NCBI GenBank assembly: GCA_041581935.1
Contig: JBFICP010000238.1
Location: forward strand, 1-5,325
DNA length: 5,325 bases
From: JAABYT01 sp041581935
GTDB taxonomy: Bacteria; Pseudomonadota; Gammaproteobacteria; HK1
Reading direction: 5' to 3'
Part shown: in pieces, positions 1-5,325 of the stretch
Numbering within the stretch: the stretch's first letter is position 1
Layout: each line of letters opens with the position of its first letter
Position numbers and translations under genes: made by a program
The notes under the pieces: generated by a model
The model's database searches: none
What the model was told of the DNA's origin: nothing
What the model saw: only the letters and a program-made list of their open reading frames with translations

Positions 1-585
1 CGGCAGCAGATCGAGGAGACGACCTCGGACTACGACCGCGAGAAGCTTCAGGAGCGCGCGGCGAAGCTGTCCGGCGGTGTCGCGGTGGTCAAAGTAGGCG
101 CCGCGACCGAGGTGGAGATGAAGGAGAAGAAAGCTCGCGTCGAGGACGCGTTGCACGCGACCCGCGCGGCGGTCGAGGAAGGCGTGGTGCCCGGTGGCGG
201 TGTCGCCTTGATCCGGGTGCTCGAGAAGGTCAAGGATCTCAAAGGCGCCAACCACGACCAGGACGTCGGCATCAATATCGCGCGCAAAGCCATGGAGGAA
301 CCGCTGCGACAAATTGTCATCAACAGCGGCGCCGATGGATCGGTCGTGCTCGGCAAGGTCAAGGAGGGTAATGGCAATTTTGGCTTCAATGCCCAGTCAG
401 AGGAGTACGGCGATCTGGTGAAGATGGGCATCCTCGACCCCACCAAGGTCGTGCGCTGCGCGCTGCAGAACGCCGCCTCCATTGCCGGGCTCATGATCAC
501 CACCGAAGCCATGGTGGCCGAGAAGCCTAAGAAGGAAAAGAAAGCCGCCATGCCGGGCGCCAATATGGAAGACTACGACTTCTAA
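1..585 (+). CDS. groEL: 60 kDa chaperonin GroEL, C-terminal part (5' end outside window)
   Basis: GroEL forms the double-ring, ATP-driven cage that folds cytosolic proteins together with its GroES lid. Reading frame 1 is open from the first base and gives 194 residues. They align without visible gaps to E. coli GroEL from about Arg350 to the C-terminus. This covers the end of the apical domain, the second intermediate segment and the second equatorial segment. Visible family residues include the catalytic Asp equivalent to Asp398 (window residue 49, in VEDALHATR), the GGG motif at 65-67, the Asn479 equivalent at 130 and the nucleotide-contacting Asp495 equivalent at 146 (GILDPTKV). The inferred full length is about 543 residues. 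The tail is odd: the usual Gly-Gly-Met repeats are absent, and a Lys-rich stretch leads to a MEDYDF end. groES is expected upstream, outside the window. The identity is certain; the taxonomic placement is not. Confidence 0.98.
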   Translation, partial: RQQIEETTSDYDREKLQERAAKLSGGVAVVKVGAATEVEMKEKKARVEDALHATRAAVEEGVVPGGGVALIRVLEKVKDLKGANHDQDVGINIARKAMEEPLRQIVINSGADGSVVLGKVKEGNGNFGFNAQSEEYGDLVKMGILDPTKVVRCALQNAASIAGLMITTEAMVAEKPKKEKKAAMPGANMEDYDF

Positions 586-608
586 CGCGGCGTTTGACGT
601 GAAATCGA

Positions 609-644
609 GGACGGGCCTCGCTGCGGTTGGGGCCCGTCCGTTTT
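609..644 (+). terminator. Rho-independent terminator of groEL
   Basis: A perfect 9-bp GC-rich stem pairs 609-617 (GGACGGGCC) with 631-639 (GGCCCGTCC) around a 13-base loop. One G and then four T residues follow at 641-644. It starts 23 bases after the groEL stop codon. This is the classic layout of an intrinsic terminator, although the T tract is short. It should end most groE transcripts, leaving the next gene to read-through or to its own promoter. Confidence 0.85.
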
Positions 645-668
645 CTCGCACCCGTCTATCTCAGGAAC

Positions 669-672
669 GGAG
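669..672 (+). promoter_or_regulatory. Ribosome binding site that sets the start of the TTC38-like gene
   Basis: GGAG lies 7 bases before the ATG at 680. The frame is open further upstream to a GTG at 599, but that start would place the first codons through the groEL terminator stem and has no comparable Shine-Dalgarno sequence. The ATG at 680 is therefore preferred. Confidence 0.7.
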
Positions 673-679
673 ACCCCAC

Positions 680-1999
680 ATGAAAGACGAGCGTGGTCAG
701 GACACATCGACAGACAGTGCAAGGAGCTTAGCCACGTACGAACGCGCGCTGAGGGCCTTCAACACCTACCTGGGCGATCCGGTCGCCATCATCGACGAGG
801 CCTTGGAGACTGATCCCGAGTTCGCCATGGGCCACGTGCTGCGCGGGCACGTGCACGTCAGCTTGTGGGAAAGGAGTGCGGTTGCGGATGTCGCGAACAG
901 TGCCGCGAAACTGAGAGAGCTCGGCAATCGCATCAACGACCGCGAGCGACGTCATGCCCTTGCACTGGAGCAATGGTCGTCGGGTCACTGGAATGATGCG
1001 CGCGGTACCCTGGATCGATTGCTGGCCGAATACCCGCGCGACCTGCTCGCATTGCAAATTGGCCACCTCTGCGACTTTTTCCATGGCGATCGGGAAAACC
1101 TTCGCGGGCGAGTCGCACGCGCACTGCCTGCGTGGACGCGCGACGATCCCGGTTACGGATTTCTGCACGGCATGCACGCCTTCGGCCTTGAGGAGTGCGG
1201 CAGCTACGCGGCAGCGGAAAAGGCGGGGCGACACGCACTGGAGCTGGATCCCGAGGACTGCTGGGCCCACCACGCCGTCGCTCATGTCATGGAGATGCAG
1301 GCCCGCCAGGTCGAGGGGATCGCCTTCATGGAGGGCCGAACGGATTGCTGGTCACAGGCGGACAACGTGTTCCGTTTCCACAACTGGTGGCACACCGCGC
1401 TCTACAACCTCGACCAGGACCGGTTCGAGCGCGTCCTCGAGATCTATGACAACGGCGTGCGTCCGGATCCGGCGAAGTTTCAGCTCATGATGCTCGACGC
1501 CGCCGCGTTGCTCTGGCGTATGCACCTGAGAGGCGTGGACGTGGGCGACCGGTGGGACGAGCTTGCCGAGCTGTATGAGCGCGACGGCGAGGGGGGCTTT
1601 TATGCCTTCAACGACATGCACGCCATGATGGCATTTGTCGCCACCAATCGGGGCGCAGCGGCCGCTGATCGCCTTGCGGCAATGGAGGCGTCGGCTGCCG
1701 GCGAGGGCACGAACGCCGCGATGACGCGCGAAGTGGGCCTCGCCATCGCCCGTGGACTCGAAGCCTTCGGCCGCGAGCGCTATGCTGATACGGTCGATCA
1801 CCTGATGGCGCAACGTTACCGTGCCCACGTGTTCGGCGGCAGCCACGCGCAACGCGACATCGTGCACCGTACGCTGGTCGAGGCGGCGCTGCGCGCCGAA
1901 AACAAGGCGCTGGCGACGGCTCTGTTGAACGAACGCGCGTCGCTCAAGCCACACTGTCCCTTCACCTTGCGGCTTCGCGAACGCGCTGCCGCCGTCTGA
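680..1999 (+). CDS. TTC38-family tetratricopeptide-repeat protein
   Basis: This is a 439-residue, mostly helical protein with no signal peptide or membrane segment, so probably cytosolic. It matches the TTC38 family, as I recall the human protein, along its length and in order. Shared blocks are a TPR-like segment YGFLHGMHAFGLEE (residues 159-172), a His-rich HHAVAHVMEM block (197-206), HNWWHTALY (234-242), the GVDVGDRW block (285-292), FNDMHAMM (310-317) and RYRAHVFGGSHAQRD (379-393), then a C-terminal LLNERASLKPHCPFT stretch. Weaker helix pairs at about 36-60 and 103-137 look like further degenerate TPRs. TPR arrays normally bind proteins, but the molecular role of TTC38 is not established. 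The many conserved His, Trp and Asp residues in the central blocks could point to ligand binding or catalysis; that is inference. The gene starts 94 bases after the groEL stop, beyond its terminator, and no clear promoter of its own is visible. Confidence 0.85.
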   Translation: MKDERGQDTSTDSARSLATYERALRAFNTYLGDPVAIIDEALETDPEFAMGHVLRGHVHVSLWERSAVADVANSAAKLRELGNRINDRERRHALALEQWSSGHWNDARGTLDRLLAEYPRDLLALQIGHLCDFFHGDRENLRGRVARALPAWTRDDPGYGFLHGMHAFGLEECGSYAAAEKAGRHALELDPEDCWAHHAVAHVMEMQARQVEGIAFMEGRTDCWSQADNVFRFHNWWHTALYNLDQDRFERVLEIYDNGVRPDPAKFQLMMLDAAALLWRMHLRGVDVGDRWDELAELYERDGEGGFYAFNDMHAMMAFVATNRGAAAADRLAAMEASAAGEGTNAAMTREVGLAIARGLEAFGRERYADTVDHLMAQRYRAHVFGGSHAQRDIVHRTLVEAALRAENKALATALLNERASLKPHCPFTLRLRERAAAV

Positions 2000-2487
2000 C
2001 GTGAGCGGGTTCGATCTCGGGGAGGCGGCTCAGCGCCCACAGGTGAGCTTACGCCCCATCGGGTCACTGGCTCTCAAGGGCACATTGCAGCCGGTGGCGG
2101 CGGAAAATAGAAAAGTGGCTGCGTATCGGCATACCCCGCGCGTTCGAGCTGTTGAAGAGCGGGCGTGCCGAACCCCGGCCGGCCGTCCAGCGCCTGGCTA
2201 AAACGGTGCCCGCACGACGCGTTGGTGAGGTTCCATTTGAAGCGGCATACCGCCGGCGGCGCCAGCGACATCACCATTACGTGCCCCGGTAATTGAACGA
2301 AAGGTAAAAAATGACGAAACGAACTCGAGCCGCGCCCGGTCGCTTTTTCAACATACACCATTGTTGACCGATCAGGCGAAGTGCGAACGACCCCGGCATT
2401 GGCCACCAGGTCCGATGGTGGCCAATGCGCGCACTGCGCTCTCATTTACACGGGTAGCGGCCTCGGCCCGCCGATATCGCCCTCCGG
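2000..2487. other. Convergent intergenic region, no convincing gene
   Basis: About 490 bases separate the stop codons of two converging genes. Frames are open on both strands (for example 2001-2201 plus and 2074-2445 minus). Neither has a good ribosome binding site together with a recognisable protein, and both are Pro/Arg/Ala-rich as expected of chance frames in GC-rich DNA. An AT-rich patch lies near 2291-2316. The only strong structure is the inverted repeat at 2396-2428. I see no RNA gene, insertion-sequence end or target duplication. The length is more than two converging genes need, so a decayed gene or an unrecognised RNA remains possible. Confidence 0.6.
2396..2428. repeat. Perfect 13-bp inverted repeat (hairpin), possible terminator for the OsmC-family gene
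   Basis: GCATTGGCCACCA at 2396-2408 is exactly complementary to TGGTGGCCAATGC at 2416-2428, with a 7-base loop (GGTCCGA). It sits 60 bases beyond the stop codon of the minus-strand OsmC gene and between two converging genes, where a bidirectional terminator or a 3'-end-protecting stem would be expected. No T tract follows the stem on either strand, so it is not a standard intrinsic terminator. A protein-binding palindrome is the other reading. Confidence 0.6.
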
Positions 2488-3075
2488 CTATTTGGCTTCG
2501 ATTTGAAGGTGCACCGGCACGCCCTTGGTGAGCGTGTTGAATACAGGCGAGTACATGCTCAGCTCCTTGAGTCGCTTGACGTCCTTCGGATCGGCCTTGA
2601 CCCTGAATTTGACCCGGATGTCCGTATAACCCTTCGGCACGTCGTCGGCAAGGCCCAGAAATCCTCTCAAGTCGATGTCGCCTTCGAGCTCGGATTCGAC
2701 GGCCTCCACGTGGATTCCGCGCACCGCCGCATGCGCCACCATACTGGTCGTGATACACGAGGCGAGCGCGTGTAACAAATGCTCGACGGGGTTGGCGCCC
2801 TTGTCCTTACCGGCCAGAATTGCCGGCTCATCGGCATGCATCTCGAACTTTTGCTTGTGAGCAATCTCCTGCTTTGCCCCGTAAAAAGAGCTCACGGTGC
2901 TGCGGTTGTGGCTACCGCCCAGCCATTTGTTTTTTGCCCGGAACTGACAGAGACCGAGCTGGGGATCGGCCTTGATGGCGTTGACGGTCTCCATCAACGC
3001 TTCGAGCTTGATGCCGTTGACCATTCCGTTCTTGCTCTTGGGCTGTTCGCGCCCCTTCTTCTTCGTCTGGTTCAT
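2488..3075 (-). CDS. OsmC family protein (peroxiredoxin-like), single conserved cysteine
   Basis: This is a 195-residue cytosolic protein of the OsmC/Ohr superfamily. Classic members are dimeric and reduce organic hydroperoxides with a pair of cysteines. The family core is clear: KQKFEMHADEP (residues 74-84), then NPVEHLLHALASCITTSMVAHAA (95-117), the helix carrying the first conserved cysteine, Cys107. A strand-rich half follows (GYTDIRVKFRVKAD, 149-162) and then the YSPVFNTLTKGVPVHLQIE end (175-193). In OsmC and Ohr the second redox cysteine opens a CPV motif, but here that position is Ser176. The other cysteine, Cys43, lies in an N-terminal extension before the core (about 1-50, Lys-rich at first), which makes the protein longer than the usual 140 or so residues. 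The start is the ATG at 3073-3075, supported by AAGGAG 8 bases upstream; a longer frame from a TTG at 3144 lacks such support. It lies 195 bp downstream of the peptidase gene on the same strand. Peroxidase activity by the classic two-cysteine cycle is doubtful. Confidence 0.9.
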   Translation of the reverse strand: MNQTKKKGREQPKSKNGMVNGIKLEALMETVNAIKADPQLGLCQFRAKNKWLGGSHNRSTVSSFYGAKQEIAHKQKFEMHADEPAILAGKDKGANPVEHLLHALASCITTSMVAHAAVRGIHVEAVESELEGDIDLRGFLGLADDVPKGYTDIRVKFRVKADPKDVKRLKELSMYSPVFNTLTKGVPVHLQIEAK

Positions 3076-3270
3076 GACCACTTCTCCTTCTTCGTCACGT
3101 TCAGATTCGCTCCGATACATCAGGATTGCGGCCGACGAAGTCAAGACCCCGCCAACGGAAAACGCCCTGTTCAGCCACAGGTGCGGATATGCAGTTTCAG
3201 GGGTGGCTACGCCGCCGAGCGAGGCCGGCGTCCTTCGTTTTCAGAAACTGGGCGCGGTACTGGGTGAACA
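3076..3270. other. Gap between the peptidase and OsmC genes, probable OsmC leader
   Basis: These 195 bases follow the peptidase stop codon and hold the OsmC ribosome binding site. On the minus strand a small bulged GC hairpin lies at about 3210-3232, soon after the peptidase stop. It has no T tract, so termination there is uncertain. A TTGACT at 3139-3144 resembles a -35 box, but no good -10 follows. The gap is long enough for a separate OsmC promoter, which I cannot pinpoint. Confidence 0.4.
3084..3089 (-). promoter_or_regulatory. Ribosome binding site of the OsmC-family gene
   Basis: Read on the minus strand this is AAGGAG, 8 bases before the ATG at 3075. It is a near-consensus Shine-Dalgarno sequence. 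It decides the start against a reading frame that stays open to a TTG codon at 3144. Confidence 0.8.
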
Positions 3271-5325
3271 TCAACCACAATCGGCGCCCTTCACGTGAGC
3301 GTCGAACCAGTCGGCAATCTCCCGCACGGTCTGCAACAGAGATTCCTTCGCCCGGTACGTGTGGCCCTCATAGGGGAGCAGCACGAGGCGGGCGCGACCT
3401 CCGTGCGCTTCGATGGCTTCGAACATCATTTCGGCCTGTTGCGGGGGCGTCGCCGGATTGTCGTCGAGCGCTCCGTGGATGAGGAGCAACGGCGCGCGGA
3501 TGCGATCCGCGAAAAGGAACGGGGAGATCTCCAGGTACGTATCTCTGGCCTCCCACAGACTGCGCCGCTCGGTCTGAAAACCGAACGGCGTCAGGGTCCT
3601 GTTATACGCACCGCTCATGGCGACACCGGCTCGGAAAAGATCGGAACGCGCCAGCAGATTCGCTACCATGAACGCGCCGTAGCTGTGGCCGATGATTCCG
3701 ACGCGCTCCCTGTCGGCGATTCCGAGCGAGACCGCTGTCTCGATCGCCGCCTCCACTCCCATCACCACTTGTCGGATGAACGTGTCGTTGGCGATCGCCG
3801 GATTGCCGATCACGGGAATGGCAGCGCGATCCATGACCACATAACCACGCATCGCGAGCAGCAAGTGGGGAGAACGCCGAATATCCGTGATTGCGGAGCG
3901 CACGGTTGACGGTGTGCCACGCGACGCAATCGCCGGGGAATTGTGCGGATACCCGGAAATGATCAACGGGAGGGGTCGGCCCGGTTCAAAGTCAGGAGGC
4001 AGATATAGTTTTGCCGACAGTGGAACGCCGTCGGCGCGGAAGTAGGTGATCGGGCGCGCCTTGAGAGCAACAATCGAGTCTTTGCGCGTACCTAATTCGA
4101 CCACGCGCCGTTCGACGCCGGTCGCGAGATCGCGCGTATAGACGCCGGACCCATTCGAACCGCCTTCGCGGATCAGCCACAGCGACGGTCCCTTGCCGGG
4201 TAGAACGGCGATGACTTTCTCTGCGCCGACCAGCGAAGACTGCCACCGACGCTCTCTGGTGAGCGTGGCAAGCTGCAATTCGTCGACGTATGCGAGATTC
4301 CCGCCCTCCTCCCGCACCGAGCCTTTCAGGTAGACCGCCGTGTCGCGCTTCGTAACCGAGCCGGCATCCGATGCAGCTCGGGGCGTCAGGAATACGATCT
4401 CCTCGCTGTTACCGTGGCCCACACGGTGCTCCCATGCCATTCGCTTCGTGTTCGACGCTTGACCGAGCTCAGCCAGCCACGTCCGGGCAATGCCCATGTC
4501 CCGGTCGTACTCAGTCAGCAACGCGCTCTCGAACCCCGGGAGCCAATCGACGCGGGAAATCGGCTTTGCAAGACGCGCAATGACCTTGGCAGCTCCGACA
4601 TAGGGCGGATCGAGCTGCATGAGTCTGTCTTCCCCGGTTTCGTTGACGTTTCCATTGGCGCCTGATTCGGTCTCGTACCACACGACGGTTGCAGGCGCTG
4701 CGGGTCGCCAGCCGAATCCTCTGGGCTGGATAGCATCAGCGCTCCACCGCCCTCTGCGCGGTGCGGTGTTGAGAGCCAGCTGCCTGAGCGTTTGTCCGTG
4801 TATGTCCCAAAGCTCGACAGACGTCGCGGATGTCGGAGTCGACTCGCCGTTCGAGGTACCCGCCGTGCGCCGCGCGACCAGAAGGACAGTGCCGTCAGGC
4901 GATGGCTCGACCCGCTCGAACACTCCCGGTGCCGCAATCGGTCGCGACAGTTCGGTGCGAACGTCGATGAGCTTCAACTGCGCCGACCGATAGTCCTCGG
5001 CCAGCGGTGATACCGATTCCTCGCCGCGAACCCTGCCGACCGGCGGCGTTGCGCGTGAGTCGCGTATTCGCGGATTCGAAGACACTGGATAAGGCGATGT
5101 TCGCCGCCGCAGATCGGAGGGAATCTCCCGATAAAGGATACGTTGCCCATCAGGCATCCAGACGAACGGGCTGCCCAGAGTGGTGTTCAAGACCGGACCG
5201 ACCAGACGCCTCGTGTGGCCGGCACGCGAATCGGCCACCCACAGTTCGACTCCCGCTCCGGTCGTGATAGTGAAACCGAATCGTCCACCGTCCGGCGACC
5301 AGACGGGGAATCCCAGATTTGGCCG
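3271..5325 (-). CDS. S9 family serine peptidase, glutamyl endopeptidase (S9D)-like, C-terminal part (5' end outside window)
   Basis: The minus-strand frame is open to the window edge and gives 684 residues. A GTG at 5238 is internal: the 29 codons before it continue the propeller with VWSPDG. Propeller-like motifs include VWSPDG (8-13), FVWMPDG (54-60), VEPSPDG (139-145) and VDWLPGF (259-265). The alpha/beta-hydrolase domain begins near 426 (ITYFRADGVPLSAKLYLP). The catalytic triad is visible as Ser548 in GHSYGA, Asp621 in HGALDDNP and His655 in YEGHTYRAKES. The stretch SGAYNRTLTPFGFQ (571-584) followed by LWEARDTYLEISPF closely matches plant chloroplast glutamyl endopeptidase CGEP as I recall it, placing the protein in the S9D branch. 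Such enzymes cleave unfolded proteins or peptides after Glu, with the propeller limiting access. Probably 100-200 N-terminal residues are missing, so whether there is a signal peptide for export cannot be seen. Family and triad are certain; Glu specificity is inferred from similarity. Confidence 0.95.
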   Translation of the reverse strand, partial: RPNLGFPVWSPDGGRFGFTITTGAGVELWVADSRAGHTRRLVGPVLNTTLGSPFVWMPDGQRILYREIPSDLRRRTSPYPVSSNPRIRDSRATPPVGRVRGEESVSPLAEDYRSAQLKLIDVRTELSRPIAAPGVFERVEPSPDGTVLLVARRTAGTSNGESTPTSATSVELWDIHGQTLRQLALNTAPRRGRWSADAIQPRGFGWRPAAPATVVWYETESGANGNVNETGEDRLMQLDPPYVGAAKVIARLAKPISRVDWLPGFESALLTEYDRDMGIARTWLAELGQASNTKRMAWEHRVGHGNSEEIVFLTPRAASDAGSVTKRDTAVYLKGSVREEGGNLAYVDELQLATLTRERRWQSSLVGAEKVIAVLPGKGPSLWLIREGGSNGSGVYTRDLATGVERRVVELGTRKDSIVALKARPITYFRADGVPLSAKLYLPPDFEPGRPLPLIISGYPHNSPAIASRGTPSTVRSAITDIRRSPHLLLAMRGYVVMDRAAIPVIGNPAIANDTFIRQVVMGVEAAIETAVSLGIADRERVGIIGHSYGAFMVANLLARSDLFRAGVAMSGAYNRTLTPFGFQTERRSLWEARDTYLEISPFLFADRIRAPLLLIHGALDDNPATPPQQAEMMFEAIEAHGGRARLVLLPYEGHTYRAKESLLQTVREIADWFDAHVKGADCG

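Noticed and set aside
599..679. A longer TTC38-like protein starting at the GTG at 599
   Set aside because: The extra 27 codons run through the groEL terminator stem, have no good ribosome binding site and are not part of the family. The ATG at 680 has GGAG 7 bases upstream.
728..1285. Long minus-strand frames opposite the TTC38-like gene (also 1352-1954)
   Set aside because: They are shadows of the plus-strand coding bias; the plus-strand frame has family homology along its whole length.
2311..2367. An 18-residue small open frame on the plus strand with a GAAAGG-like ribosome binding site
   Set aside because: It is too short and too plain to support a gene, and no homologue or toxin-like or leader-peptide pattern is visible.
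2348..2367. A 6-bp inverted repeat (TCAACA/TGTTGA) next to a run of T
   Set aside because: The T run lies before the stem on the plus strand and reads as A after it on the minus strand, so it is not a terminator; a stem this short can arise by chance.
2074..2445. A 123-residue minus-strand open frame in the gap beyond the OsmC gene
   Set aside because: It overlaps the perfect hairpin, has no good ribosome binding site, and its Pro-rich composition resembles a chance frame in GC-rich DNA.
3076..3144. A longer OsmC protein starting at the TTG at 3144
   Set aside because: The ATG at 3075 has a near-consensus AAGGAG 8 bases upstream, and the extra 23 residues do not look like a domain or targeting signal.
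3139..3144. TTGACT on the minus strand as the -35 box of an OsmC promoter
   Set aside because: No hexamer 16-19 bases downstream matches a -10 box at more than about half its positions.
3295..3909. A 204-codon plus-strand frame opposite the peptidase
   Set aside because: It is antisense to the catalytic domain with its intact triad, is rich in Arg, Asp and His as expected for a shadow frame, and matches no family I know.

Overview
The window looks like ordinary chromosomal DNA from a GC-rich (roughly 60% by eye) bacterium. The GroEL fragment is close to proteobacterial GroEL over its ATPase-domain segments, so a member of the Pseudomonadota, probably gammaproteobacterial, is the most likely source. 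The exact lineage cannot be fixed from one fragment. I see no transposase, phage gene, tRNA, rRNA or CRISPR array.

Layout: (1) Bases 1-585, plus strand: the last 194 residues of GroEL, whose start (and presumably groES) lies off the left edge. It is followed by a clear intrinsic terminator at 609-644. (2) Bases 680-1999, plus strand: a complete 439-residue helical-repeat protein of the TTC38 (tetratricopeptide repeat protein 38) family, a bacterial relative of a eukaryotic protein of unknown function. (3) Bases 2000-2487: a convergent intergenic region without a convincing gene, containing a perfect 13-bp inverted repeat at 2396-2428. (4) Bases 2488-3075, minus strand: a complete OsmC-family protein that keeps the first conserved cysteine but has serine where the second is expected. 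(5) Bases 3271-5325, minus strand: the C-terminal 684 residues of a large S9-family serine peptidase, a beta-propeller plus an alpha/beta-hydrolase domain. It closely resembles the glutamyl endopeptidase (CGEP, S9D) branch, and its N-terminus lies off the right edge.

The genes form two converging pairs: groEL then the TTC38-like gene from the left, and peptidase then osmC-like from the right. GroEL (folding), OsmC (organic peroxide detoxification) and the S9 peptidase (peptide turnover) all fit a loose protein-quality and stress theme. The terminator after groEL and the 195-bp gap between the peptidase and osmC-like genes argue against tight operons, so any functional link is inference. I did not find a new biological system here. 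The points most worth following are the TTC38-like protein, the unusual GroEL tail, the one-cysteine OsmC and the intergenic hairpin.
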